DNA from: Limonium bicolor
Lineage: Eukaryota > Streptophyta > Magnoliopsida > Caryophyllales > Plumbaginaceae
Assembly: GCA_023374045.1 (NCBI GenBank)
Contig: CM041776.1
Span: 346,889,636-346,953,635 of the forward strand
Direction of reading: 5' to 3'
Length of the DNA: 64,000 nt
This document shows positions 24,811-37,233 of the stretch, piece after piece (positions within the stretch are counted from its first letter, which is position 1; every line of letters begins with the position of its first letter). The translations under genes and the position numbers were made by a program. The notes under the pieces were generated by a model. That model searched no databases. It saw only the letters and a list, made by a program, of their open reading frames with translations, and was not told where the DNA came from.

Positions 24811-27800
24811 TCAACATCCACCAGGACCGAACCCCAATTTGCCACCATCAACATCATACACGATATCAAAAGTCTGCTGTTGAATATTCCCAATAATTGA
24901 TGGATCACTCTGCCCACTATTCCCGGCAAACGCAAGACAAACCTGTGAGATATTGGCCGCGAAGATAATCCCAGAGACGTCAAGGTCCATAACCGCCCGA
25001 CCACTGAAGATGAGGGCGACTTTGGGTATGGAAACGGTATCATAGTTGGAAAGATCGTAGCAAGTGTCTAGAATTGATAGTGCCGGAGCCATGGGGTAAC
25101 CACGGGCAGCCATAGCGGATCGAAAAGCGGAGCGTAAGGCGGAGTATGCACGTGGAGTTAGACGGGTTATGACAGTGCCGGAGTCAATAATTGTTCCGGA
25201 GGAAGCGAAGACAGTAGATGAGATTGGTACGATTTGACCACCGACGGAGATTGCTTGGAGTGCGACGAAGTAGAAGGATGGGTTACGCTGTGTTGAGAGT
25301 AGTGGTGTATACTTGAACGTCCTCGCCTTCTGCATGGAGCAACAATATTTAGATGCACGTGTGTTAGTTAGGTAGCTAGGCCTTGCAATTAATGTTTATG
25401 TTTATGTGTATGTGTGTATGGTATGGTATGGTAGTAGTACTACTTACAGTGCCGCCTCTGCCGAGAGTGAGATGACCGGTATCCCTGGATCCAATTGGCA
25501 AACAATAACTGAAGACATTACCATACTTATGAGCCCCTTGAGAAACAAGGGAGAGTTCATTCCTACCAAGCCCCAACAATCCCGCGGAACCACCAAACAG
25601 ACCCTGATTATTCTCACCACAACCAAACACAAACGTCTCAAGAGAATCGCTGTCATTATCAGTCAAAGTGAGCTTGTCGGAAGCCAGGAGCCCAACAGAA
25701 AATGATTGGTCACCGTATTGAATCCCGTACACACAAGTGTGGGAAGAGACGGTACATCCAGGTTTAACACCCGTGCCAGCTACGAGGTGTGAGCAGGCGT
25801 CTGCAGTGCACGAGATGTTTCTGTATGAAGCCGATGAAGCGGGTTCGAACTGAGGTTCAACTTGGGAGTAGCATGTTTTAGCGCATGGTTTACATTGTGT
25901 CCATGTTAAGTCGCTGCCTGTGTCGAATACGAGGGAGAGTGATTTTTTGGGTGTACCGAGTCCGACTGTTACGACGTAGTTTGCGGATCCGAGTGAACTC
26001 CCGGATTTTGCTGGGAGATTGGCGGAGGAGAAGTCGTGGGGGATGGGTTTGTTTGGGGACCATCTTCCCCCACGAGCGCATTGAATGTGGATTGAGTTGA
26101 CTCTGTATTGGTCGTGTTTGAGGATATCCTCGTGAGATGGTGTTGTTGTTCTAGTACTAGTGGTTGTACTGTCTGTGTGTATGTCTGACTCGGACTCTAA
26201 GTGGGTCAGCTTTGAGCATGGGCCGTGTCTGTGCACAACTTTCAGGGATGGGCCATCTCTTCTGACTGATCGTGAATAATAATAATAATAAGTTATTTAT
26301 CTTTCTCATAAATCATAATTAATACCGCGTAAACTAAAGTATCAACAAATTATGAAGATTTTTTTTTTAAAAGAACAAATTATGAAGAATTGAAAAAGTT
26401 GTAATACTATTATCACGGGTCTAAATTTTATAATCACAGTTATCAATGTTTTTCCTCTAAATATGTATATAGATGTAAAGTAGCATGTGTGTGGACAACA
26501 ATAATTTAATTTAAGGGGCTGCCAGTGCCACTGCCAATTGCCAACCCCAGCTAGATAACGTCTATTAAAATAATAACAGAGGACCAAGCAATACCCTAAA
26601 TAAACAAGCTCAGCTCTAAGTAGTAATTAATTACGTGCAAAGAGAGGCTAATTAATTAATGTATAAATAATGATGCAAAAGTGGTCAGTTCAACATCTAT
26701 GTCTTAGTGGTGGGCACCCTTTCTATAGCTTGTAGTATCATCGATCGGTCCAGAAAAAGAGAGAAAAGTAATCTCATATGGATCTTTTATTTTACTACTA
26801 CTACTACTGGTCTAAAGCAATAGTTAGGTTAGGTGCACAAAAAAGAAAATGATGCGATTTTGTTTTTTTTTTTTTATAAATAATGGCATATAACCAATGG
26901 CTGTAATCACTAATGAAATGAGATTTGATTGATATACCAAAAAGAAATAAAGCCCTACTTCTTCCACATAAATGGTAAAGTTAAAGTTCAATTTGCCCAC
27001 ATATAAGCAGTTGATGACACTGGACTGTGGACATACATAACGGTAGTGCGGTAGTAGCTAGTACAGAATAAAAAGGAAAGGAAATATACACTTGTTCTTT
27101 CTCGACAAAATAGTACAGCTAGCTAGTTATGGCACCAAGGAAAAAGAACAAATTCCGTCTTGAAAATCATAGGAGGAGGAGGTGAAGCAAACAAATTATA
27201 CAAGCTGTCAATTTGTGGTTCACATGCGCGTTACCGAACTTAATTGCAGCTTTTGTCATATTATCCTCTTGATATTCGTATTCCCGTCTTTCTTACTTTG
27301 TTCTACATATTATTATTAGTATCAGTTACCCTATACGGATAGCTAAAAGTTGAAGACTGAACTTCACCCAGAAGCTAGCCCGATCTCGTCTTGTAAGTTG
27401 TATGGTCAGATAATTATTAATGTGCGCGTTTGCTTCAAAAAAAAAAAAGTAAAAAAAAGAGGATTCACGGACTGTTAACGGGAGCCGGAGGAAAGTGCCA
27501 AGGTCAGAATGGTGGTAGGACGTAGTACTACTATATTAATGTGTGGCCATCACAGAATCACTTAACCTAGCTTATATATATAGGACGATATATATCTAGA
27601 ATCTAGCTAGCTAGCTAGCTCTTTTTAGATGAATGGGATCAATGGGTGGAATGAATTAACCGACCTTATTAGGTATTGACTGCTAGTTGTATATCAGCAG
27701 TTGGCCACGAAATGTTTACAAGCAATTGTATGATCATGATTCATGTTTCCAAAGGGATCGAATTAATATTATGAGTAGTAACAGCATCCATCACTCATAA

Positions 27801-28232
27801 AACGCATAAGTTCACAGCAGTACTCTTTGTCAGTCACTGAATATTGAACGAACTTTGAGCATTAAAGCGAGACACACTGACTCAACGGTACGCAAAAGGA
27901 TGATTCACCATTGTTATAAATGTAGTAGTCTAACAGATAACTGCAAGGGACCGTTGAAAAAAAAGGGGACACAAATTGGACCTGTAATTAGAAGATATAT
28001 ATGTACCTTGCGGAGTTGTCTGGCAATTATGTTGTGGGAGAAGGGAGCTGATCTGAACTTCACTATGGTGACTACTCTTGTGATGGGAATGGTGATGATG
28101 ATGATGATTGAGCTCACCTTTCTTATGTCCATGGCTGAGCTGCACTGAGCACGACAGATACAACAGAACAACAAGGAGATAAAAGGATAGCTGCTGCCGC
28201 TGCAGCAGCGAGAAGTAATTGAAAGAAGCCAT
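24811..28232 (-). CDS. aspartyl protease (A1 family), copy B
   Basis: Paralogue of the gene at 7068-9120, same three-exon layout: 28232-28007, 26265-25448 and 25329-24811, 1563 nt and 520 residues. It has the signal peptide, a His-rich stretch (six His after NH-type start), VVHRHGPCS, the FDTGSDLTWTQC and IDSGTVITRL active sites, and a C-terminal GFGPGGC. One extra Thr in exon 2 accounts for the length difference. Scattered changes from copy A include SGTIIDSG versus SGTFIDSG and TPRAYS versus APGAYS. All are conservative and no stops occur, so both copies look functional. Intron 1 is 1741 bp against 379 bp in copy A. The promoter has a small TATA-containing insertion. Expected to be secreted; a defence or senescence role is inferred from family members. 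Confidence 0.92.
26266..28006 (-). other. enlarged intron 1 of protease B
   Basis: Relative to copy A, about 1.34 kb extra sits between roughly 26621 and 27960. It contains no recognised coding region, only a (CTAG)n run near 27601-27620 and A/T runs. Whether it is an insertion in B or a deletion in A cannot be decided: no clear target-site duplication is visible. Confidence 0.6.
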
Positions 28233-28348
28233 CAAATTGATTTTGTTCTTGAAGAACCCTCACCCTAAATTTGGTTTTGGAAATTATGCGAGCAGTATAG
28301 TTCTCACAAGGGTGAAGTGAAGGCGGGGCACCAAGCAATATAAAAGGT

Positions 28349-28366
28349 TATACTGTATATATAGTA
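28349..28366 (-). promoter_or_regulatory. B-specific TATATATA insertion
   Basis: Where copy A reads AAAGGTTAGCCCC, copy B has TACTGTATATATAGTATA inserted after AAAGGTTA. The insertion is a near-palindrome and adds a strong TATA-like site about 120 bases before the start codon. It could shift the transcription start; this is inference. Confidence 0.4.
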
Positions 28367-30781
28367 TAGCCCCATGGAATTTTCTCAGGAACGGTCTGCG
28401 TATGTCTGTCTTTTATTTTGTTTATACGTATCGGTACTGTTGTTATGTGGAAAAACAAACTCACATCGACATATTTTATAAGAATATGTATATTGTACGT
28501 ACGGATTAGGACAAAAAAAAGGGGGGAAACAAGTAAAATTCAGAAAACCTAACACTTCGGCCCCAAATCTATGATTCTTGACTTCTCTACTGAAATAATT
28601 AAGATTTTAATCACTCTATACGGTGGTGGGTCTGATATCATTAATCCCTTGACTGTCAGCAGTTTAATTAGTTTAAGAAAGGAATTAGTAATATCTTTTA
28701 TTTTTTTTAAATAAAAAAAAACACAATACTCATTCTTCTTTATATTCATTTCAAGTAACGAGGAAACAATTAAAAGCTGATCATTCCCAGTCAAATTTTT
28801 AGTGACCTCCCATCAATTCCCAATTTCTTGATTCGTTAGGAATGAATACTACTGTGATATGCGAACGCGATGTTTCCAACTTAACCTTTATATTATTAGT
28901 GGAAAGAATTTTAATTTTCCTATTGGTTCTAGTTTTGTGGTATTAAGAAAAAAAATGTCTAATCAAATTATTAGTTGTCTTGTCTAAATAATAATTGATG
29001 TTAGGTGTAAAATGCAAATGGGAGGTCCATCATGAAGCTCAAAACATGATATGATATCCTTGGAACTTTAACAGCGCACACTCTTACGTAAACAATAGTA
29101 TGTGAAACGCAATATAATAAAATTAGCAAAGAAAAAAAGTACACTTTGGAAATACAAAAGACAGATTTCCGAATCCAATATCGTTTCCACACCACGCGCA
29201 TCTATATGTATATATGCGATGGGATCAGGTACCAACCAACATCCCCCCCGTTCATAAGTGGCCCTTGGTACCAACTCAGCCTAGCAATTGCAATTGGCCA
29301 TTATAGCAAACAATATGGGCACGTATAAATTTGCATTTCTCTGTATAATTTTTGAAACCATTATCATAAACAGCTAGTTTAAGGATGACAATAAAAACCA
29401 AATAAATAATCGACGACAAATTCCCCTCAATCCAAACTGTCTCGTCTTTGCATTGCCTTGTGCTTTCTTTGAGATCATAAGTTGGCGTCCAATTGGGTAT
29501 GTTATTATTATTTTATAATGTCAATCTCTAACGTATCGAATTAGTGACGAACGGATGCATATTATAAAGTGGTGGTTACATTTTTATAACCTAATTTTAC
29601 ACTTACAAAATAAACTTATTTTACAATTAGCATGAATTCATAAACCTGAGATCGACTAATCTTGTATCTGGAATATTACATATTTGAAATGGTCGAGATT
29701 TTCATTTATATATATAGTAGTTCAATGTTACATTAAAATAAGAGAAATTTACTCACAGCCTCATTTAAGACGTACGTACGTAACGAAAATTCTAATCTTT
29801 CCACTCTTATTATGAATACCTTTATTAGTACCCCTCCCTGAAGCTGATAATATTAATTAATCATGCGTAGGTTGGGTTATCACTTAATTCCCTCAATTGA
29901 TAATGATAACTTGTGTAGACCAAACCACTCCTAAAAGGGTTCGAGGGATGAGTTCATACTATTATGATAGTGAGTGGAAGAATTATTGAACAGAAGATAA
30001 GCCTAGGGAGCGTCAAGCGGGCCACATGAAGTCCTCCTATATCATTGGCAGACCCATCAACGTGTTACAATTAATCATGTACTCCACATCCACATTATCA
30101 CTAACTATAATTCTTTCTCTCTCTCTCTCTAGAATTATCACTAGTTATATATAGTTCACTTAACTTGAGTGCCTTGCTTTTTGCTATGTATGCACATTTC
30201 TATATGACGGTGACGGTCCCTTTATGGATCTTTTTTCTCTTTTATGTTCATTAAAACAAGATATAGCTAAAGTTAATTAATTTTACCCGCAATTACCTAA
30301 TAAGAGAAAGATTGCTCGCATTATCACGATCCTGACTAAACTCGATATATAGATAGATCCGTTGTGACTTGTGATAGAATTAAACAATTCGTAGACACAC
30401 AAGACTCAATATATAGTAAGACTAGTTGCAGAAGGTCGCTGTTCACAATGGGTCCATAACCATTCGGTAATCCGTACTACTATTATATTTCAATCATGTA
30501 ATAATTGTAAATGTAAGAAAACCGGAATTCTAACGCGGAAAAAGGAACCGCTCTGGGTTTGGGCAGCAGCTAATTGGTAGGGTCAACTCGGTTTGGTCGT
30601 CGCTTGTCCAATAACGCGGTTCCTTATGTTATGCCGGCCGTTATGTTACAGAGTGCATGGAGTGGTGGTGGACTGGACTCATATATCTATTTGCAATCGG
30701 TTTTGCCAGGCCATATACGATGACTCTCACTGGCAGTGTTGCCCAACTGCCTAAACCTTAATTTGTCTTTGTCTCTCCTAC

Positions 30782-30804
30782 TTGACTAGAGGTCAACTAG
30801 TCAA
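30782..30804. promoter_or_regulatory. W-box-like cluster, arm B
   Basis: Same three TTGAC cores and spacing as 11297-11319. Confidence 0.3.
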
Positions 30805-31130
30805 CGGCAACTACGTACCTTTGGGTTGAAGATTTTGGACTGGTTCCTAGAAAAACGAAGATTAGATTTTTGTATGGACCAAGAACTTTTTTTTCTTACA
30901 AGCTGCCCATCGAGCAACGTTGTTTATCAGTTTCTTTTTCTTTTCTTTTTTTTTTAAATTTCAAATGTAAAAACCACCGTCTGAGTGAATCGAGCCGGTT
31001 GTTAAAAAGCCCACGGATCAATTATTCCGGAACGTTTATATTAAAAAAGAAATTTAATATCAGCCGTCCTAAGCTTCCATCTTTGTCTCAAGCGTCCATG
31101 TGACTCCGAGGGTTGGTTGTTTTTTATTAT

Positions 31131-32412
31131 GGGAAAATTCATGAAATGTCACTATATTTTTAGCTAATTCATGAAATGTCACTAAAAAAAAGTCATGAAA
31201 TGTCATTATATTTTTTGAAAAGTCCATGAAATGTCACTATAGATGGAAAAAAGACAAAAATACCCTTATTAGATAATAAAGTACTTTTAAAGTTCACAAT
31301 GTGTCTCTGATTAAAAATTAATAAAAATATCAAAATACAATAAAAAATAAAAAAAATAAAAAAAAATGAAAATATCATAAATATTAAAAAAATAAATATT
31401 TCATTTTTTAAAATTTATTCAATACCATAAAAAGAATATTAAGTTCTAACATACAATATTCAATAGTAAAACTTGTTTGAAATGTAGAATAAAACGTTTT
31501 CAGAATAAGGGGACGTCCGATAAAAGCCGTATTTGTGGCGTTTAGAATAAAGCTTGGTGTGGTTACTTTTGTGAGATTGGTTAACAAATGAAGAGGGGAC
31601 ATGAGGCTTCAGTTATAGTTTGAGTGGGACCAAATAATTAAGTGGACAAATAACATGTTAACATGTGTAAAGTAAAATAGATATTAATGTTACATTCATC
31701 TTGGAGGGGAGATTAATCTTGGAAACGAACGCACCCTAATAAAACGTTATCATTACTTGCTCCTAATAAGTTGCATATTATTATTCTGAAAATGTTTTAT
31801 TCTACATTTCAAACAAGTTTGACTATTTAATATTGTATGTTATATATATATATTCTTAGTGGCTCTATCTCAAATAAATTATTATGTTTAGAATTTTATT
31901 TTTTAAATTTTATCAGCAATATAAACAAAATTATTTACTTTAAGAAATAAATAATCAAATCAATAACAAATAACAATTAAAAAATGTATGATAAAAATTA
32001 TGGTACTTATTTGGTATAAATTATGTTACTAAATTGGTATAAATTATTTGTTTAGAACTCAATATTCTTTTTATGGTATTGAATAAATTTTAAATTTTTT
32101 TTGAATTTTTTAAAATTTTGAATTTTTAAATTATTTATTTTTTAAATTTTTTAAATTTTTATAATTTTTATAATTTTTTTTATAATTTTATAAAATTTTA
32201 TTGTATTTTGATATTTTTGTAAATTTTTAACACTCAAGGCACATTGTGAACTTTTAAAGTACTTTATTAACTAGTAGGGGTATTATTGTATTTTTTCCAT
32301 CTATAGTGGCATTTCATGGACTTTTCAGAAAATATAATGACATTTCGTGACCTTTTTTTTTTGGCATTTCATGAATTAGCCAAAAATATAGTGGCATTTC
32401 ATGAAATTTCCC
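31131..32412. mobile_element. Mutator-like foldback element, 10-bp TSD
   Basis: Flanked by an exact TTTTTATTAT duplication (31121-31130 and 32413-32422). Ends are GGGAAAATTCATGAAATG and its near reverse complement. The inverted arms run several hundred bases inward (31131-31510 against 32040-32412 and 31775-31850). The centre (31510-31775) is single-copy and non-coding. Arm A has the empty site at about 11645. The TSD size and long TIR fit MULEs. Related to the degenerate copy at 5675-6725. Confidence 0.9.
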
Positions 32413-32506
32413 TTTTTATTATAAGTGGGTCCTAAGGGTCCATCTGTGTCTCATTTTCTAGTTCCATATCTGGTTCCAATTAGTATGTTTTTTCACTCTA
32501 ATATTT

Positions 32507-32697
32507 AGGCCCCGTTCTTTAGGGACATTAATCTCCCACCTTATTCAATCACAGTAATTGTTGCATTTGGATAAATGCTCTTTGTGAGAGGGAAAGTGGG
32601 ACCCAACATCAAAAGCTACAAGTTAAATCATGACATGTGGTATTTATCCGTAGATTAATCTACCAAGGAAAATAAAAGTTCTCAATAAACAGGTCCT
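32507..32697. mobile_element. 191-bp hAT-like MITE, 8-bp TSD
   Basis: Flanked by exact TAATATTT (32499-32506 and 32698-32705). Short imperfect ends AGGCCCCGTTCTTTAGGGA and, reversed, AGGACCTGTTTATTGAGAA. Absent from arm A at about 11735. An 8-bp duplication is typical of hAT transposition. Confidence 0.85.
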
Positions 32698-33039
32698 TAA
32701 TATTTTTTGGTTTTTTATCTCTTCACATTATTTTCTAAATTTTTTCCCTTTACTTTCCAACTCTACTTATAGTCTTCACACTCACAACTTTACTTTTTCA
32801 TTAACTTTAATTTTCAATAGAAAAAGTTAGGGTAAGATGATTTACTTTTTTAAAAAAAAAAAAATTGTATCAACAACTAGAAAAACATCTATTTAGAATA
32901 GTAGAGAGTAATATTTAAGATAAAACAATTTTATAAAACAAAAATTGTCAAGATATAATTTATCAAATAAGAAATCATTTGCATAATTTAAATTTATAAA
33001 ATCACTCTATGTTATATGTTAAGTATTCATTTAGTCTTG

Positions 33040-34870
33040 GCTTTTACGTATCCTCGATAACTTGTAAATGTTTCTACTGATAATTAGAAACAAGTGCACA
33101 ACCTTCTATAATCGTTTTCATCACTAGTTTAAAAATGACACTAATTGTTATATATTTCTCCTTTAACCATTCTTATTGAATCATTGTGTATAAGAATATT
33201 TTTGCAGCATTTATTAGTTTATAGAGTTTGAATGATTGATATATAAACCTAAAGGCTATAAACATTTGGAAACGATAAATTGAGTTTTTGGAGTCGATTC
33301 TACGTATTCATTTAATCTTGGTTTTTCGTATCCACGAGAACTTATAAATGTTTCAACTGATGATTAGAAACATGTACACAACCTTCTATAAAAAAAGATG
33401 ACACTAATTGTTATATATCTTTTCCTTTGACCGTTCTTATTGAATCATAGTGTATAAGAATATTCTCCTAGCATTTATCAGTTTACAGAGCTTGACTGAT
33501 TAATAAACCTGATGGCTATAAACATTTAGAAACGATATACTGAGTTGTTAGAGTAAATTTTACTTATTCATTTAACCTTAGTTTTTACGTATCCACGATA
33601 ACTTATAAATGTTTACACTGATGATTTGAAACATGTACACAACCTTCTATAATCATTTCCATCACTATTTAAAAAAAATGTTATATATCTTTTCCTTTGA
33701 CCGTTGTTATTGGTGTATAAGAATATTCTTCTAGCATTTATCAGTTTACGGAGCTTGACTGATTAATAAACATGAAGGCTATAAACATTAACGATAAACT
33801 GAGTTGTTGGAGTAAATTTTACGTATTCATTTAACCTTAGTTTTTACATATCTATCATAAGTTATAAACGTGTCCACTGATGATTTGAAACATGTACACA
33901 ACCTTCTATAATTGTTTTCATCACTATTTTAAAAAAGATGACACTAATTGTTATATATGTTTTCCTTTGACCGTTCTTATTGAATCAAAGTTGTGTATAA
34001 GAATACTTTTCTAGCATTCATCAGTTTACAGATTTGCTGATTAATAAACTTGAAGACTATAAACATTATAAACTGAGTTGTTGGAGTAAAATTTACGTAT
34101 TCATTTAACCTTAGTTTTTACATATCCATGATAAGTTATAAACATTTTCACTGATGATTAGAAACATGTTAACAACCTTCTATAATCGTTTTCATCACTA
34201 TTTTTACAAAAATGACACTAACTATATAGTAGTATTTTTTTCATTTCACTATTCTTATCAATCATAGTGCATTAGAATATTTTCTTAGAATTTATCAGTT
34301 ACAGAGCTTGACTGATTGAGAAACCTGAAGACTATGAATATTTGGAAACGATAAATTGCGTTGTTGGATTCAAATTTACATATTCGTTAACTTTGATTTT
34401 TACATAGCCATAACTTATACATGTTTCCAACGATGTTTAAAAACATGTAAACGACCTTTTATAATCGTTTCCATGCTATTTTAAAAAAGATGACACTAAC
34501 TATTATATTTTTTTTCCTTTCACTATTCTTATCCATCATAGTGCATTAGAATATTTTCTTAGCATTTATCAGTTACAGAGCTTGACTGATTGAGAAACCT
34601 AACGATTTTAAAAGTTTGGAAACGATAAACCAAGTTATTGGAGTCATTTTTATGTATTCATTAACCTTGGTTTTTACGTAGCGACAATAATTTATAAATA
34701 TTTCCACTTATGATTAGAAACATGCACACAACCTTCATCGTATCCATCACTATTTTAAAAAAGATGATACTAATTGTTTATATCTTTCATTTGACCTTTT
34801 TTTATCCAGTCATAGTGTATATGAATTGTGGTGTATGCTCATTTTTACATATATATATAAAACATTATAC
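33040..34870. repeat. ~270-bp degenerate tandem repeat, seven copies
   Basis: Arm B version of 12040-13300. GATGATTTGAAACATGTACAC-like cores occur at about 33080, 33360, 33620, 33877, 34153, 34429 and 34707. The first and last units align with the first and last units of arm A, so the arrays changed size by gain or loss in the middle. Confidence 0.8.
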
Positions 34871-35263
34871 ATCAATTTTTTAATTTAGAAAAAAATATAA
34901 ATAATATATTTTTATTTTGATATTTATAATTTTTTAAAAATAGTATTCTTGTATTTTGAACTGATATATACTACATTATTTACATATATATATACTAAAA
35001 AATTATAATATTTAAAAACTACTATAGTTACTTTAAAAAACTACTATACAAAACCATATATAGAGGGATATAGTCATATAAAATTTGTATATCATTAATA
35101 AATTAGACTATAATGATTAACTAAAATATCTGTAAAATAAATAAACATGTAAAAATACCTCATCTTGATTATCCTTCTCTACTGCATAAACATAAAAAAA
35201 ACAAAAGTTTTCGTCGCGAGTTGTCTTTCTCTACCGTATAGACAAAGAAAAAGACAAAAAAAG

Positions 35264-35856
35264 AGTAAATTACTAGGAACCTTCTTGAGATTTTGTAATA
35301 ATACCATTAAGCACCTCGTGTTTATCATAACTATTGGGAACCACCTTGAGGTTTTGATATCTTTGACTATGAGCACCCGAACTATAATTTCATAAATAAA
35401 TTGTTAATCCCTAGCTAACCTGTATACTTATTCACTAAATGATGTTAGGCTGGACAAAAATACTACTGAATCAACATCGTCTAAGTCTCTCTCATCACAC
35501 AGGTATTTTCCTAAAAACGTCAACCCTAACCCAGGAATGGTCTACAACCAAGAACAAATCCATCCTTAAGTGTTGTGTAGCACATAAACAACCTCCCAAA
35601 GCATGTGGACCATTATTGGGTTAGAGTTGACGTTTTAGGAAAATAGTTGTGGGATGGTAGAGACTTAGACGATGCTGATTAAACAATGTTTTTTGTCCGG
35701 GTTGTCTTTATTCAATGAATAAGCTGACAGGTCAGCAAGAGTTAACGATTTTTTTAATTCGGGGGCTCGTAGTCAGAGATAAAGTAACCTCAAGGTGGTT
35801 GGCAATAATTATGATAAATTATCTCAAAACTTTAGAGGGATTCCTAGTAATTTACT
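35264..35856. mobile_element. 593-bp TIR element, member 1
   Basis: TIRs AGTAAATTACTAGGAACC and GGATTCCTAGTAATTTACT, flanked by AAAAAAAG on both sides (8 bp, low complexity). Interior inverted segments (CACCTTGAGGTT) and GACTATGAGCACCCGAAC are shared with the member at 38201. The corresponding site in arm A lacks it. No coding. Confidence 0.75.
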
Positions 35857-36160
35857 AAAAAAAGAGTTTCGGTCACAATTGAGAATGAGTATAGTCACCA
35901 AATCCACTCCGAAGACATGTGCTCTATCACGTGAGCTAAGAAGACTTGCAAATAACTTTATTGTCCAAAGTAGAAAGCCCGATGTTATTGTTCAGACAGT
36001 GTCCAAATTATAAAGGGCCGAGATGAGTAAATCGTCAATGATGCTTCAATCAACTACAAATCTTGTTTGGCCGAGATGAGCGAGGACATTTCAATTATAG
36101 ATTAACTAGGTCCCATTTTTTTAGGATTATCAAACGAGATTATTTCATCAATTCACTTTT

Positions 36161-36652
36161 GTGAGGAAGATGGAAAGGTGGAAGTAAAGGAGAAGAGCCT
36201 ATTAGAGGCCAACTTAAGGGAGGGCCAAGAATCTAACGATATTGGCGAAGATCAGGACGGTGATGCCATAAGAAATGTGTTCAAAGAATCAGAATTTCCT
36301 CCAGGTTTTGAACAGAAGGATTTAGTGGAAGACAGAGTCTCGGGAGATGATGATGATTGTACGGAAAGAAAGAAGGAGCCAAATGCAAGCAAAACGTGGA
36401 GCAACAATAACTCGCATCTCTTGATGAAGAAGGAAGGGGAGGCAATAAACCCATACTTGGTATTAGTAATTACTCCCGATGGATTAGAAAAACTCATAGA
36501 TCTAGCGGAAGGACTTGGAAAAGAAAAACAGGGTGAAGCCTTCCTATCTAAAGCCCAAGTAGGAACTTTTTTGTGTGTGGTGTTCATTTATATTTGTTTT
36601 TCTTACCACTTTTGTGGTCATAGGCTAACCGCCCCAATTATAAAAAAAAAAA
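36161..36652 (+). mobile_element. truncated non-LTR retroelement fragment with A tail
   Basis: Flanked by 14-bp near-exact duplications (ATCAATTCACTTTT at 36147, ATCAGTTCACTTTT at 36653), ending in an A-run of about a dozen. Arm A has the empty site at about 13925. It carries an acidic open stretch (36178-36570) with a FPPGFE motif, which I associate with LINE protein linkers, but I do not recognise a named domain. Probably a dead 492-bp copy mobilised by LINE machinery. Confidence 0.7.
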
Positions 36653-36666
36653 ATCAGTTCACTTTT

Positions 36667-37233
36667 TTATAGATTATATACATCAATTATATCAAAATTT
36701 TATATCTATTTTTTATTTCTATTTTTTCTAATTTCAATTGATAACTGATAACATTTTATAAAAGAATGGAGCCTAAATCCAATAAGCTAAGGGTTGACTT
36801 GAATCACTCATCCCAATACTCATAAGTTTGACGTGACCAATTGTCGGGGCTGTTGTACGGTCAAACCACAGGGATTAAGTTGGGTGTTTGAGAGTGTGTA
36901 GAAGGGGTCAGTGATCAGGATCACTGATGACCATATCCATGGGTGATCGCTCCATTTAATGTTGAGATAAGAAATTTGATGATGGGCTGAGTTAGATTTG
37001 GGTGAGAATATTTTTATTCATATCCGTCGCTTGTTAATATATAATTCATCACTTTTATGGTTAGATCTTTAAAAGTTTCCTTGAGTTACACTCAATCCAT
37101 GAAATTATCAAATGAAATATACTTAGACTATAAAATTACTATGAATTTACGGTTAAATCTCAATATATTCCATATTTATTAAATATCGTAATTGATGCGG
37201 TAATACTCCATCTACACCTCACTTAACACTAAT
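36667..37233. other. arm B, no gene
   Basis: Aligns with 13935-14560 of arm A; non-coding. Confidence 0.6.

Larger units (their letters stand above)
28233..31120. other. upstream region of protease B, no gene
   Basis: Aligns with 9121-11640. B-specific blocks: an 18-base TATA-rich insertion (about 28349-28366), about 115 bp at 29070-29190, and about 215 bp at 29900-30115 which includes AGCGTCAAGCGGGCCACATG. Short frames here are not conserved in arm A. Confidence 0.55.
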
